A stretch of 64,000 nt of DNA from Amyelois transitella (GCF_032362555.1 NC_083506.1:6371501-6435500); one strand, 5' to 3'. Positions 34,501 to 48,600 are shown, numbered from the stretch's first letter. A program made the numbers and translations. Notes: a model not told the origin generated them from the letters alone.

Positions 34501-37500
34501 TATTCGTCTGATTTATATACTGTAAATGGCAATTTTAGTCTACATGAACAGCCGAAAGTAATAAACATATTTATTTGGATAAGGATTAATACTGAATTAA
34601 AGAAAATTGGTTTCAAAATAACTTATGTTTATAATGAAAAAATAATCTTAAAAAATGAACATAAAAGTGGTTATTGTAAGTAAACCTTAAGAGATAGATA
34701 TATGCTCTCACGGACTTTTTTGTGGCAAAAAATGAGTACTTCACATCTTTAGTACATTGTTTTACTATATCTTTGTTGGTTTGCGCAGCGTTCGCGTGGA
34801 AAGCTCGCAGATGGCCGACTCATTCAACTTTCACCTTCCATTGTTGACGTTTCCCGTAGGAAATCCGGGATAAATTGTAGCCTATAGCCTTCCTCGATAA
34901 ATAGACTATCTAACAGTGAAAGAATTATTCAAATCGGTTTAGTAGTTTCTGAGATTAGCGCGTTTAAACAAACAAACAAACAAACAAATAAACAAACAAA
35001 ACAAACTCTTCAGCTTTATAATATTAGTATAGATTTGAAAATTCTTTTTGTTTTTATTAGAGTATCCGAATGGTCCCATATTAATTTTGCTTATGTTAAA
35101 AATAATACTATTAAAACGACATTGGAATTTTATAAAAAAAAATAAGTTAGTAAATATTTTGACTTTAGTTGTTATTTTTATATAAAACAAACGCTCTATA
35201 TATTGTCCAAAGCTCTTTACCTTGCATCATGTACTTTAGCTTCTTTCAGGCCATAGACGAAAATATCTCTCATTGACATTTTGGCTGCAATCTGTAAAAA
35301 AATATCCGGTTTTCTTTTAGTACGTAATACCTAGTGTTGTTTATTATTAATTATAAAAATAATAACGTACAGACTATTACATTTTACGAATTACCAACAA
35401 TATATCTATAATATACATTTCGTGTACCAATAAAAAAGAATAGATCTACTCCATCTCTTTCCTGTGGATCTCGTAAAAGGCGACAAGGGAAAGGCTTAAA
35501 GACTTGGGATTCTTCTTTTATGCGATGAGCATCTTGTCACTATTTGAATCTTAATTCTATCATTAAGCCTAACAGTTAAACCTGGCCTAAGTCTTCCAAG
35601 ACTACTGGCTCTGTCTTCCCCTCAAGGGATATAGATGGATTATATGAATGAATGAATATTTTAATTTTGTTAGATATGTTATTGTATACAATAGAGTTTA
35701 GAAACGCTTTATTAATGTTTACCTACCTTATACAACTTATTCCTAAATATTTATTCCAGTTTTGTTTCAATTTCATCTATTTATATGAATGACGCATGTT
35801 ACGATTGTTATTTATGTCACGTAAAAATGGCATCATCAACTTCATAAAATTGTAGAAACTAGTAATAAATAGGGTTTCGTGTTGATCATTTTAATTCAGT
35901 CGCGATATTTATGTATATCAAGGTTAACAAGTATACATATGTATTTTATAAAGGCACACAAAGGTATTCTATCGCGAAAACATGAAAATATAACAAAGTT
36001 TTCTTGGTCTAAATTTCGGATCTAAAGAAAAAATATTTCTGTTTGTGTAATTACATAATGTTTAATATATTTTTAATCAATAATAAGATAGATAGAGAGA
36101 AAATTTTCATTTTTTTTTCTTCTTATTTAATATGATGACTATCAAAAGAAGTAGAATCAGAAAATTCTCCAATTTTCCTGTATCAGATCTTGATCTGATG
36201 ATTCTAAGGCAAAGCGAGAAATCCCAACTCGTTGCGTTCACAAAGTAAAAAAATGTTTTAACTTCGTTTAAGGTTCGAAATGTAATTAATGATGTTTCTT
36301 GCTTTGCACAATCCTTGAACCTATTTAATATTTTTTTTAATGAAATGGACACCTACATTTTATATCTGCACTTTTATTCATTTGTAATGTACAATTAATT
36401 TCTTTTTGTCTTCGATGTGAAAGATCATCAGTGACAAATAAAAATTAAATAAGGTAAACTAATATATGAGTAGCAGACCTACATACAACGATAATGTTGG
36501 TACTCAAGCTGTAGAATTTTCTTTAATTATTTTTGTTCCCTCCACCAGGTTTAATTACAAAACATGTTTTTTTACACATGTTATTATGTCCATTGCATAC
36601 ATACATACATACATATAATCACGTCTATATCCCTTGCGGGGTAGACAGAGCCAACAGTCTTGTAAAGACTAATAGGCCACGTTCAGCTGTTTGGCTTTAA
36701 GATAGAATTGAGATTCAAATAGTGACAGGTTGCTAGCCCATCGCCTAAAAGAAGAATCTCAAGTTTATAGGCCTACCCCTTAGCCGCCTTTTACGACATC
36801 CATGGGAAAGAGATGGAGTGGTGCTATTCTTTTTTCTATTCGTGCCTGGAACCACACGGCAAATATATGTCCATTGCAACTATTTATAATAAACTAATGT
36901 AATACAATGTGTTTACACATAACTTTTATATACCTATACGTAATACTCTCATCATTAAAATTATATAGTATTTGGATATTACCTAAGTAGATAATTCGTG
37001 AATATGTAAATTACCTATAATGGAAAATAAATAATCGGGAATTGAACAATAATAAATCGAGGTATCATAAATAAATAACAGAAATATTTCCACATGCCAT
37101 AACGGCGCAAGGTCCCTACTATATTATGATAGTTATACTGACTTGATTGTTCTTGTATTCAACCCGCAATTCCTTCTGATGGTACGGATCCACTGCTGGC
37201 ACCCCCAAGTCCTCGATACCATTGGCTAGGACTGCGAGGCCGTCTTGTACGGCGTCCACCATACAATCGTTGACATCTGCAGAGTTTCTGTCGCACACCT
37301 TCAGATATTTTCCTGTAACATTATTTACCTTGTTATTAAAAAAAATAATCTTTACTACGTGTTGCCAAGTGCACTCTCAGTTCAGGCTTTATGTTTTAAA
37401 GCCCAAGGTCCGACAAATAGTAATTCATATTATCACTGCGTAAAAACGCAGTGATAATATGATATTATATTTTCTATACCTTGTGTAAAAACAAGGTATA

Positions 37501-37888
37501 GAAAATATAATATGTTTTTGTATTACATGAAAAAGCTTTGATATGTTCATACAAATAAAATGCTAAAGATTATAAGAAAAAAAAATTACACTACGTAGGA
37601 GAATTTCTAAAAAGAAATAAATTACCACATAGGGAAATCACAAAACGGAATCCTCGGAGGCAAAGGATTCTTTTTTTCACATACTTACTTACTTTTTACT
37701 TTACATACTTAAATTGTTTTTTTGTAGTTGATTACATAAAAAATCCCGGTGAAGGTCTTTATGATTAATGCCAAAAGCATAACACTAAATAAATAAAATA
37801 ATATTATTAATAAATACGTACCTATATCCAGTTGTCCATAACAAGCGGCTAGGATTGTTAATAAATATATTGATATTTTTGACTTCAT
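31521..37888 (-). CDS. Takeout / juvenile-hormone-binding-protein family protein (6 exons, 251 aa)
   Basis: Members are secreted alpha-wrap fold proteins that bind hydrophobic ligands. Some bind juvenile hormone; others act in feeding, circadian or chemosensory tissues. Exons in transcript order are 37888-37822, 37312-37143, 35291-35221, 33257-33118, 32702-32553 and 31678-31521, all GT-AG and in phase. Residues 1-18 are a signal peptide (MKSKISIYLLTILAACYG). The N-terminal disulphide pair is in VCDRNSADVNDC. Later family hallmarks are VPAVDP, GTFNATM, YTWKLDGIPEKRDD, NNNWRALYREFLPIAQD and the C-terminal IFLKVPYDQLFP. The length fits the family (about 240-255). The ligand cannot be read from sequence, so I do not assign a specific JHBP name. 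Confidence 0.93.
34295..35034 (+). mobile_element. LINE-like 3' region (gcgacttcgtccgcg family)
   Basis: About 740 bp, starting actagctgtgcccgcgactt and ending aatattagtatagat, with an internal frtt-type block aaatcggtttagtagtttct and an (aaac)n run at about 34,968-35,002. The start and end blocks are typical of a widespread lepidopteran non-LTR remnant. No open reverse transcriptase frame is present. It lies in intron 3 of the takeout-like gene. Confidence 0.65.
35427..35652 (+). repeat. SINE-A copy, diverged
   Basis: From gtaccaataaaaaagaatag through atgcgatgagc and ctggctctgtcttcccc to a degenerate (atga)n tail. In an intron of the takeout-like gene. Confidence 0.83.
36585..36878 (-). mobile_element. 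SINE-A, full length, with 13-bp target-site duplication
   Basis: The (catacata)n tail lies at 36,595-36,616 and the accacacggca 5' end at 36,851-36,861. tatgtccattgca occurs at 36,585-36,597 and 36,866-36,878. It lies in intron 2 of the takeout-like gene, in the same orientation as that gene. Confidence 0.9.
37426..37513. repeat. Two adjacent perfect hairpins sharing the core gtaaaaac
   Basis: Hairpin 1: a 15-bp stem, catattatcactgcg (37,426-37,440) and its exact complement (37,447-37,461), loop taaaaa. Hairpin 2 begins one base later: a 23-bp stem (37,462-37,484 with 37,491-37,513), loop gtaaaa. The centre of both reads gtaaaaac. They lie in intron 1 of the takeout-like gene. Confidence 0.93.
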
Positions 37889-38119
37889 CTTGTCTTATTT
37901 CGCCAGTAGGCGAGTTATTTGGAGCAGCGAGTCAAGTGTTGTGCCAGTGGGGACCGCCGGCCGAGAGACCGCGATTGCATAAACTTAAACACTCTCAATG
38001 TCGGCTTGGCGGCCTGCACTTCGCTAGAATACATAATAGTTAGGGACTAATCACAGAATAACCAGTTGTATTACATTGTTTTATTCACTACGTAAGTCGG
38101 CTTGCTATTGGCGTATTTA

Positions 38120-38360
38120 ATACGTGTGTATATAATCACGTCTATATCCCTTGCGGGTTAGATAGAGTCAACAGTTTTGAAAAACTGATACGTTCATCCG
38201 TTTAGCTTAATGATAGAATTGAGATTGAAATAGTGACAGGTTGCTAGACCATCGCCTAAGAGATGATTCTCAAGTTTATAAGCCTATCCCATAATCGCCT
38301 TTTACGACATCCATAGGATCGATATGGAATGGTCTTATTCTTTTTTTATAAGTGCCAGGA
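38120..38360 (-). repeat. SINE-A copy
   Basis: tataatcacgtctatatccc at the low end, tagaccatcgcctaagag in the middle and gtgccaggaat at the high end; moderately diverged. Confidence 0.85.
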
Positions 38361-39404
38361 ATGGTAAGGTAAGGAATTTTTTTAGGAAAGCTTGGCCCTA
38401 CGAGTACGATTTTTTTTGGGGAATACAGTTGCGATAGGTGACCAGACTTGTATACTTACATCAAAATTTTGGGCCAAATTCAGAACCCGTGGTGTTTGCG
38501 TCACGTATTGTAGCGAATGTTGAAAATAAAAGGAATAGTTAATATTATAGACACTATATCGTATCGCAGTAAAACAAAAAAAACAAAAACAAAATGAGAA
38601 CAAAAATATTTGAAGCGCCCTATTAATCTATTTAGCCCTAACCTGAATTGATAATTTTACGAAGAGCCTGGATCTGCCTAGCCTATGACGACAATACTGA
38701 AGTGGGCTAATTACGATTTATGGTGCACATCCAGTGGGTGGTTATGTCCTCATGCACGAATTTTTACTAAGATTGTAAACATCGGATAATACTCTAACTG
38801 ATGAAAGAAACTCAGAAGGTAATTTGATATTTATGGCCTTGGTGAAAAACATTTTTTAATATCGAATACTTCAACCCGACTGCAACCACTCGGCGACTGA
38901 ATCTCCTTGCTTATTTGTTTGGCAAAGATATCAAATGAGAACATTGTATGCGAAGTTTTCAGTCGCATAAGTATCATCATTTGCTTTAAACCACGAAATT
39001 TATTGAGGTTTTGGTTAGCAAACGTGTCTGTACTATTTTTGACATTTAGTTTAAGGTTATAATGAAATGTACATACTTATATAATAATAATATTCCAACT
39101 TCTTAATACACAGTGGTTAGTTGAATTCTCAATATTAAATACTAATTGTTGATTAATAATTTAACCATAAAAAATGAAATATTTATTACGGACAATACTT
39201 AACATAAAATCAAATAATTTAATTTCATCTTATACCTACCTACATTATTGAATTTTGCATGTTCTAGGAAAAACACCTTGCTCGTTGAAGTCTTTTGTAT
39301 CAGAGAGAAATCTTAATTTAGTTCTGTTTTAAAGGCTGTATTCAATCAAGTGGTGGGTTATGACTCTTTCTATTGGACAAGAAAAGAAATTTGCCGATGA
39401 ATGT

Positions 39405-39685
39405 TTATATGCCTTTAGTCCCCTTTTACGACATCCTCGAGAAAGATATAGAGTAGTCCCATTCTTAAGTACATACGTACTAATAACGTACATAAATATA
39501 ATCCATTACGACAGGATACAAAGCCGGCCATCTCGAAAAGACTGGAATGTCTCCTTCGGGCGTATGGCTTAATAATCCAAATAATGACAGGTTGCTAGCC
39601 CATCACTAAAAAGTAGAATCCCAAGTTTATTAGCCTTTCCCTAACTCGCCTTTTATGATATCAGCGGAAAAGAGATAGAGTTCAT
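39405..39685 (-). repeat. SINE-A remnants, two pieces
   Basis: A 5'-half piece (ccccttttacgacatcctcg and the block after it, about 39,418-39,475) is followed by a longer minus-strand copy (ctcgaaaagactggaatgtc to about 39,685). Both are strongly diverged. Confidence 0.7.
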
Positions 39686-40004
39686 TTTTTGAACTATCAA
39701 ACATTTCCAAAAGAATATTAGGACTCGTATGATATATATCTGAAACGCCCCGTTATATGTGCATATTTTATGATCGGTAATTAAATCTGTTTAAGATTCA
39801 CCGACAACATTTCGCATGCTCAATAGTCAGTGTGTGACGGTTCATTGTAAGTTTTTGCTTTGCTCCAAATCTCGATCATCAACATAACGGGACTGGAGGA
39901 GATTAATGATACTACTATAATATTTGTAAGAGAAGATGTGCTGCTCGTGACAAACACATGAAGAAAATCCATTTTCATGAGACTTTAGCATTACTTACTT
40001 TTGA

Positions 40005-40117
40005 CTTGAATGTGGATGACGCGAAGGAAGTATGCAGAGATCGTGGCAAGTGGAAAGAGGTAGTCTCTGCCTACCCCTCCGGGAAAGAGGCGTGATTTTA
40101 TGTATGTATGTATGCAC
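40005..40117 (+). mobile_element. RTE-type LINE 3' end
   Basis: The plus-strand frame encodes the C-terminal tail found in the larger copy at 63.7 kb ([20 protein letters not shown], then YPSGKEA), followed by a gcgtgattttatgtatgtat tail. The coding part is too short to function. Confidence 0.8.
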
Positions 40118-40159
40118 CCAGACATACATTCAGTCAATCAGTCACTAACTCAGAAACGG

Positions 40160-40272
40160 AAGATTTTCAGGTTTCGATAATAATCCTGACTGGGTTCCAA
40201 GCACATCACAGTCTCCTCTTCAGAGAGGTGAGGAAGTAAGTAGCACCAACACCAGGAGGAGGAAGAACTTAT
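40160..40272 (+). repeat. SINE-B 3' tail, diverged
   Basis: ctgactgggttccaagc, cctcttcagagaggtgagg and accaggaggaggaagaa follow the order of the SINE-B 3' end near 23.4 kb. Confidence 0.45.
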
Positions 40273-42617
40273 TATTTGCCTCAGTCATAAAAACTTCAAA
40301 GATTTACAATCGATGACTTTCCAGCACGTCAGCTGTATAATAAAAACTAGTTAAATTTTTTAAATGATATATTTATAACTGCTTACTACATTGTATTTTA
40401 TATATATATTAGATATTTACATATTGTTTTGCCATTGACATCCGGAAGTTCAAATCCAATTGCTGCACTAGGCTTTTCAGTCTTTTCAAGATTATTCTGG
40501 AATGTATATATGATATATAATTACGATTAGTGATTACGAATAAAATCGGTGACCACTTGTGCCAGTCATTTAAGTATAAAACAGAAAATATGATATACCT
40601 ATAATGACTTTTTAAGAAGTGACTTACAAAAATGCAATGAAAGTGCTGAAACAGTAAGAGATGAGACGTTTATTTTGCTTATTCTTCAAATTCGTATGGC
40701 TGTCACAATCGTAACAGATTTAGAAGCAAACTAAGTAAGTAGGTACCTAAGTTAGTTATGTATGTTTTGTTTGTGTTGTTAGTACCTTAGTTTAAATAGA
40801 ACAAAATTAATGTATCAAATATATATATTTTTTAGTTATTCTGATATGACGTTATATAGGTATACATGCTTATACAGTACTTAATAAAACAGTTACCGTT
40901 GACATGCCAAGTTGATCGCAGTCATCAATACGTGTGTTCCAAGATCGTTGACCTTAAATTTTCGTCTGCCACAACCACAAAACTTTAATAATATTCCAAG
41001 CAGTATTTGTTAGCACACCATAAAAACAACTTGCATCCTGAACAGGAAAATATTTAAGAGCATGCCTTAATATTTTATGCCGCTCCGAACCTCCTAAATA
41101 TTAAAGCAGAGTGACATGACATTAAACCTTCTCATTACCATTCGACAGATTACGTGCAGATAAGGCAAATTGATGAATGTTCAGAAATGTCAGTTAAGAT
41201 ATTCTCAGCTTAGCTTAGGCAGACACTATAAGGTTTGAAATTCTTAATGTTATATTAATATTTGCCCGCATCTCAATCTGCACTCTTCATAACGCGCGAA
41301 TAAATTAACAAAAAAATTTTAAGAGAAGTTTTTCATACAGCCGCCGTAAATATTTTAAAGGCATATTTTTTATAGGACAATATTTTTTTAATAAGTGCCG
41401 CGTTTTCAAGAAAAGATTTCAAGTCGCTACTGGTGCCTGGAATAAATTACGCCTGTCAAAAAAATTATTAAACTTGACGGCTGTTAGGAACCGTACCTAA
41501 TGAAATAATTGCTTGAGGTCATTTAGTCTCTGTCTGCTCCCGAATTTATGCATTTTACCCTTTGAATATTTTGTTTTTATGCCCGTAAATTAAGAAAACT
41601 TAATGCCGATATCTCTAATGCTTCCGGAATTTATGAGCATTTTTCTGTATAGGTAAGTCGTAAAGAAATAGGGAAAAAGCACTGTCATCAGTTGATGAGA
41701 ACTACTTATATGTTATTTGAACCAACTTCCTCTATTAGAGTCATGGAGTTGAGGCGTAAGTATACACCCACTCCTGAATGGTGGTCATAGGCAAACCTTG
41801 AGCTCCACGAAGAAAGTACTTAATGCCAAAGATGGATAAAGATTTAGAAATCTTTGCAATTTCCACCTCGATTTAAAGTTGGTGACGGTTTAATGCGTTG
41901 CATGAAATGTTGGTGTACAAGCCTATTAGCAAGCCCCTAAAGTATTATCTACCCCTTTTGATTATACATAACACCACAAATAGTTCTCAGTTATATTTAA
42001 ACTAGGTTACGCCCGTGACATTGCTTGCGTATTAATTGTAGCCTTAAAATTTGTTAAAACTGAAGTATTAACTAAATAAGTACACCTAAAATTAAGGCTA
42101 CTAGACTTGCTTGTTATTTTAATCGATTTTTGGTAACACTTACGAGTATATTACCTATATTCTAATATGTTTAAAACATTGAGACAAGACAAAAAAGCCT
42201 AATTCTCTTCGGAATGTAATTATTAAAATCTTCAGTGCATTATTTATCAAGCAATAATAAAGCCCTGTAGTTCATTGCTCCCCGATGAACCTTTGTTTAA
42301 ATCGAGTACTTTTATAAGCGTGTGAACAGACCAAAAATAAACGCCATCAATCGAAGAAGCCTTTTGGGGCGCACTAAACGTTGTCATATTTTATGAAGCT
42401 CGAAAAGCGAGTGTCAGGCTGCACAAAAGGAGAAAAAGCTCTGTTATCTTTTAAAGTCAATGTAGAGCGTCAGTGTAAACATATTATAAAGGCGCGGAGG
42501 ATCGTGGCCGAAACATTTTGCGAAGTGGCTCTTCGCGGGACACACATCCGTGCGGGGCGTCCGTTTGGGATAACCTTTTTAAATCTTTCAAGTTTAATTT
42601 TGTGAATGTAGAAAAAT

Positions 42618-45600
42618 ATGAAAATGCAATTTCCATCTCTAGTTATTTGGGTGTGCTTTTTGGCGACAACCGGCGGCAGTGTTTTTGATGTCCGTAATGG
42701 ATTTTCTGCAACTGACGGTGCATTTTATACCGAGGATGCAGTTATACTCAACGGTAAGCAACAGAATTGATAAATTAAATGAATATTACAAAAAATATAA
42801 TGATCCTACGTTTACATAAAAAATGAAGTGAATACAGTATTTAATTGAAAGCAGTTTCGTGACATCGTTTCCAATTTATCAAACAAAATATTCATCAGGG
42901 CCATCATAATTATGATAATCATAAACATATAAGTGCTCATATAGGCACTTCAGTAAAAAATTGTTCTTACAATAGAAATATGTAAATTATTTGCAACTTA
43001 TTAAATTTATTTTGTTCATATTGTAAACATTCAATAATATCAGTTATAGTTTGTTTACAGTCATTTGTCGAAAAAGTAAAGGCGTTAAGTATTCGTATAG
43101 TGCGGTGTCAAACAATGCACGCCTCATGCCGGTATGAGGTTTTGAGGCTAGAGAAAGTTTAAAATTTGCAATCGAGATGTCCGGTCATGGCCTAAACACC
43201 ATCGGAAATAAACAACGATATCTTTGTCAACATCAAGTAGATTGATCAATAAGAAAAATTGAACCAGTGGTTTAAGGAGATCCATTTCGAAGAAGGGACT
43301 AATCACTCGCTGGTCGTCAACCCGGCCGCTAGTCGCTTTGACTCACGTGGGTTCTATTTCGGAAAATATCTATAGGATCGATTCAATGCAAATGCTCGAC
43401 ACCCACAACTCGAAGCCGATCACATCAATCAAAGCATTGTCCACGCCACATTTTGACGCGCTTCTTAGTACATATATTTTTTGCGGGGTCCGTCGAGGAC
43501 ATTAATTAGATCGGAGACTGGAGATTGAACGACACGGCTGACATTTCCTTGCGTTGGATCGCTGAACCCGGAATCCCGACTACGATTTAATTAACAATCA
43601 GACTTGTTTATGATCGGAACAAAGAAACAAGCTAGAATAAACCTAGAGTCATTTATCATTCTATACCTACTATCGCACTCGTACAGGTTCATCGAAAACA
43701 CAGGGATGCCTTCGAAAGTAACACATCACAACGCCATTAAAGAAAATACATTTTATTTGACAAGCTTACTTTGTAGTAAACTTTGGAAGCTTATTAATAA
43801 TGCAATAAATAATAATGAACATCTTTTCAGGTCGAGAAGCCAATCTGAAAAGATGTTCCAAAAAAACTTAATTTTGTAGTGATTTATGGCATTCTTACAT
43901 AAATTACTGAATATATGAATAAATTTATTAAGCTCGTGGGAACTAGAAACCTTTAAAGGCCGAACATTACACTTTTTATTTACCAAAGGAATTCCATTTA
44001 AGCCACAGAACTGGATATAAATGTGCAACATCGTATGCAAGTTGCATGGCCAAATATCGGTAAACCAATATTTTATCATTCTTTTTTTTTTATTTTTTTT
44101 ACACGACTAATTAAAACATAGTACAAAATAAGTAATTAAATAATAAATTCTTTGAATAAAAATGTTATAGAAAAATATAGTTATAGAAAGCTCGAGAAGG
44201 AAACGGGGCGCGATTGATATTAGATTCATAATTAACATTTTCACTTAAGTTATATGGAGAAGAAAATCTCAACATCTCAAGATAAGTGGCATGCATTAGA
44301 ATAAAGTTCCTGTAGTGGAGTGGAAATTACTCCAGAAAGACCGCAGAACCACCGAGCATCTTTTGGCCCGAGCGGCTATACGATAACTCGACCTGACACC
44401 TATAAAATACCTAATGCTTTTTAATAATTTTTCAACAAAATTGTTTTTGTATTGAAAACGGTTCCCGTTATGCAGGATTCGATTCAAAGTAGCAATGCAT
44501 GCAAGTTTATATTCTGTTTAGCGGATTGTAATCGTGAAAGTCTTTGCATTCGTTCATATATAGGTGCTTATTTGAAAACCTACCTACCTACTTTACAATA
44601 GTAGACGAGAACGTATACATTATTTTAAAATTATTGCATGCATTTTAAGAGTTAAGTTATATATTTTTTTAGACTTATAATCAATTCATATAATATAATA
44701 ATATTACAAAATCAAATAAAGGTCAACCAATAAAAATGGCTTTCAGTGTAATTATGTTATTATTTATTACTGATTTTATGAACAAACTTACCCGTATGAT
44801 AATAATTTATTAAGTAAATAGAACATACGGGTCTGTTAGTTGATTTTAGTATATATTTTGACTTTATTACTAAATTTGCTGACTTACAATGCAGAGCTTT
44901 GCAAGGTTTCTCAAAAGATGTTACATACATATAATAGATATTTATTATTGCGGAAAGATAAATTCAGTGAAATTATAGCGTAATTTGAGAAGACAATTGC
45001 GTAAAAACAGCACTAGAACACGGCTTTGACCTAAACTGCATAAATAACCCCGCATATCCGAAATCGAAGATAATATAAAAATCAACCTGAATAAATAAGA
45101 GCAGTGGTCGGACCAGCTTTGGTGGGCGCCAACTGGTTTCGAGGAATCACTTATACCTACATACCTTAATGTTATTACGGTACATACAAAATGAATAAAC
45201 CGTTAGCAGTTAGACTTTTTATAGGATCATCTTAGATCAGTGTCCGAAATGTGGACATGTTAACCTAATACAAACGTTTACGCCACGCCTCCTATAGCCC
45301 AAGAGCATACCACAATTAAATTTTATCGCGATCGCATCAGATCGCATGGATAAATTCCGTCTGTCTAACTGTGTAACTATGCACTGTTCCCATTGAGTTG
45401 TCACATGGTTGGTATTTACAAAATATTTTCTTTTTATAATATGACTGAATATAACCTATTTTTACGATTTTTATATATAAGCATGAAACACATTAAATGC
45501 ATCGTATATTATTATGTTCAAGTGATTTGTTTATTTTTCAGCTCATGTAAGCAGAATCAGACGAGATGCGGCAAATGTCACTAGAGATGGAAAACAGCTG

Positions 45601-48600
45601 TTCCTTTTGCGACCTAGGCAGGTATGTCAATTATTATTATTATTATTCATAATATCACTTACTTATAAAAATAATTAACTTCAACAGTAAAAATATTTAT
45701 TGTGAGCACTTTTAATCTAATCAGATTTCTCTATGTCACTTAGACAGATGAAGCATTTGGATTAGATTGCGAGACCACGATCGGGAAAAAGGGGACATGT
45801 AAGAGTTTCCACGACTGCTACCCGCTGTTCAAGGTAGCCAATCTGCCGGGCCTTGATGGCTGGGTCATGGGCCACTACGATACTTGCAGCTACATCAGTG
45901 GCGATAATATGGAGGTAAGTTATGGGTTAATCGGTAGAGAAAAACCTGACCCCTTTGTTCATACCGTAAACCAAGTTTTTAAAAACCTGATTTTTTTCAG
46001 TTTTGATTTCTCAATATGTTTTGGAAACCGTTGGTCGTTTTCTGTAGCAAATCTATTTAAGTAAAATATAAACAAATACATTTTTACCTAACTAGCTTCA
46101 AGTTGCAAGTCATGATCAGAAATATATAATTATACCAACGTTTTTATCACATAACTTGCTAAGAACACTGAAAAGTCATCTTAATTGCTTTTTACCCTTC
46201 GATATAATTACATACATAAAATCACGCCTCTTTCCCGGAGGGGTATGCAGAGACTACCTCTTTCCACTTACCACGATCTCTGCATACTTCCTTCGCTTCA
46301 TCCATATTCATAACTCTCTTCATGCAAGCTCGGCGGTTTCATTTCATTAATTGATGTATATTTTTAGGTATTTGGAGTTTGTTGCACCGAACCTGTAGGC
46401 ACACCGCCTCAACAGGAACCTGACGTGCAACGACTAGGAATTCTTCCACCAGTGATGCCAATGCAACTACCACCAGTCAATTCTATGTCAGTATCTCAAA
46501 GTCCGCAGTAACAGACCTCTCCCAAAAACTTGGACGCCCCTCTTCTTTATGGCGAGGACGATAACGAATGTTACCCTTCTGAGTGACACGAATCTATAGA
46601 TGAACATAACTTGACTTGAAAAGAGACACAACACATTCAGTGCAGGTTGGCTTGCGAAGGTTTCCTTGCACAAAAGGAGTTATTAGTTCATAGAAGCGAC
46701 GGGACTCGAACCAGTGAACCCTAAAATTATTCATTCGTATAATCAAGTCTATATTTTTTACGGGGTAGACAGAGTCAGCAGTCATGAAAGACGGATAGGA
46801 TAATCGTAAAATTGAGATTCAAATAGAGCCAGGTTACTAGCCCATCGCCTAAAAAAGCAATTCCAAGTTTATAAGCCTGTCTCTTAGTCGCCTAATGTGT
46901 AAGTCGAATGAGATGGAGTGGTTCTATTCTTTTAGAATGGGCACGATATTCAAAGCCGTTATCTAAACTACTCGGCCGCTTATAGGTAGGTATTTGTTGC
47001 TAAACAATATTCCTAGGGTCGCGTTAAATTTATAGTTATTACTCGTGCGTCAACATTTATAAACTTCGTTTCAATACAGATAAAATTTGTTGCAGGTTCC
47101 CAAATATTTTGTCAGCACTAGCACCCCAATGGCCGCAGTTCCAGAATGTCAACATTAGGCAGATACCAGCGAATTGGCCTCCGACGATACCTCCGCTGCC
47201 GACTCACCCACCTGACCATACCGCACCTACTCATCCACCTTCTCTTGGTACTTTACATCTCACAAAGACAAGTTATAATTTTCCAAATCTTTCATACGTC
47301 TTTTCGTGACGTCACCGTCAAGCCGTAGTTTGAACGTGGCCTTTCAGTCTTATCAAAAGTGTTTGTCTACCCCGCGAGGTATGTGGACGTGATTATATGT
47401 ATTTATTTTGTTCCTTCTCGCAAACATTTGCGTTATGGAAACGCTAGTAGTTTAAGTACATATAGCTCTAATTGCAGTCGCTTTCAAGTTACAACAGCCC
47501 ACGTGCACCATATAAGTATGTAACTTGGTTCTGAATTTTAAATGAATTCTGTAGTTCTGAATCGAATTCCGAATTACCTCATTCCGAGAGGAAGTTTCAC
47601 TTCTTTAAGTTAGATCCTTGTTTGTTTTTTCATTCAATTGTTTTATAATAAATATATGTTCATGTATTCGTGCCAATGTTTAAGCGCGATGATAAAAAAA
47701 TAAATAAATAGTTGCAGGAGTAACTACTAGACCACCTACCGCAGGTACCACAACCACCTGGGCAACCAAACCTTCAAGCACCACAAAGCAGGTCAGAATC
47801 ATAGTCAATTGTTAAGACATTGCTTTTAATGTTTATGTAAGTTCTAAGTACTATTTTACTTTTGTTACAGACCTGGCCTCCGGCTTTCCCGACACAGCCA
47901 GCTAAGCCACAACCAGTAAAACCTTCACCGCAACCATCGACTGAATGTGGAATTAAAAATGGTGCTCATCAGGTACTCTTACATTTTAAAATAAAATATA
48001 TTTAGGTTATTCTAATCCTTCAGTTTTGTGGTAACACTAACATAGAAAGAAACGAATCGACCGACATAATCTAGTCGATCTAAACTTAACTGTTTCCAGT
48101 TTCTAGACCAGTCTTGTAAAACAGGTGTCGCTCTTTTGCATCATTAATGAAAAACAGTCTAACATTACTTTCACTACTATCTCATTTGCGAGTTCTACGT
48201 AATCTGGTTCATTGCACGAATATTTTGTTAATTTTTAACTAGTTTTCGCCTACAACTTTGTACGCGTGGATTTGATATGTGCATTAGGCCGAACGACGTT
48301 TCCTAAGGTGCCTAGATAAAATATTTCTCGTTTCTTTATTAGGTTTCCAAGATGAATTGTACTACCTTTATGTATCCCAAGTATAATAAACTTCACAAAA
48401 AATATTGCATCGAAATCCGACCATTAATATATTGTATAAAAAAATACCAACTTTTTGTACTTTTTTATGTATATTGATTGAATGTATTCAGACGTATGAT
48501 CTACAAGACGAGGAGCGTATTGTGGGTGGTCATAACGCAGACCTGAACGAATGGCCCTGGATCGTGGCTCTTTTCAACAACGGCCGGCAGTTCTGCGGCG

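Larger units (their letters stand above)
37889..42617. other. Intergenic region between the takeout-like gene and the clip protease
   Basis: The two genes are divergent, so both promoters lie here. Just upstream of the takeout-like start (37,905-38,030) is a locally GC-rich stretch. The rest holds SINE-A copies at about 38.1 and 39.4-39.7 kb, an RTE 3' end at 40.0 kb and a SINE-B tail at 40.2 kb, in AT-rich sequence. I see no gene. Confidence 0.6.

Noticed and set aside
37855-38043. 62-codon plus-strand frame over the takeout-like start and promoter
   Set aside because: It is antisense to exon 1 and the upstream GC-rich stretch, with no family similarity.
43604-44079. Overlapping frames of about 90-108 codons on both strands in the clip protease intron
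   Set aside because: They are created partly by the inverted repeat at 43.8 kb, have low-complexity composition and no splice support.
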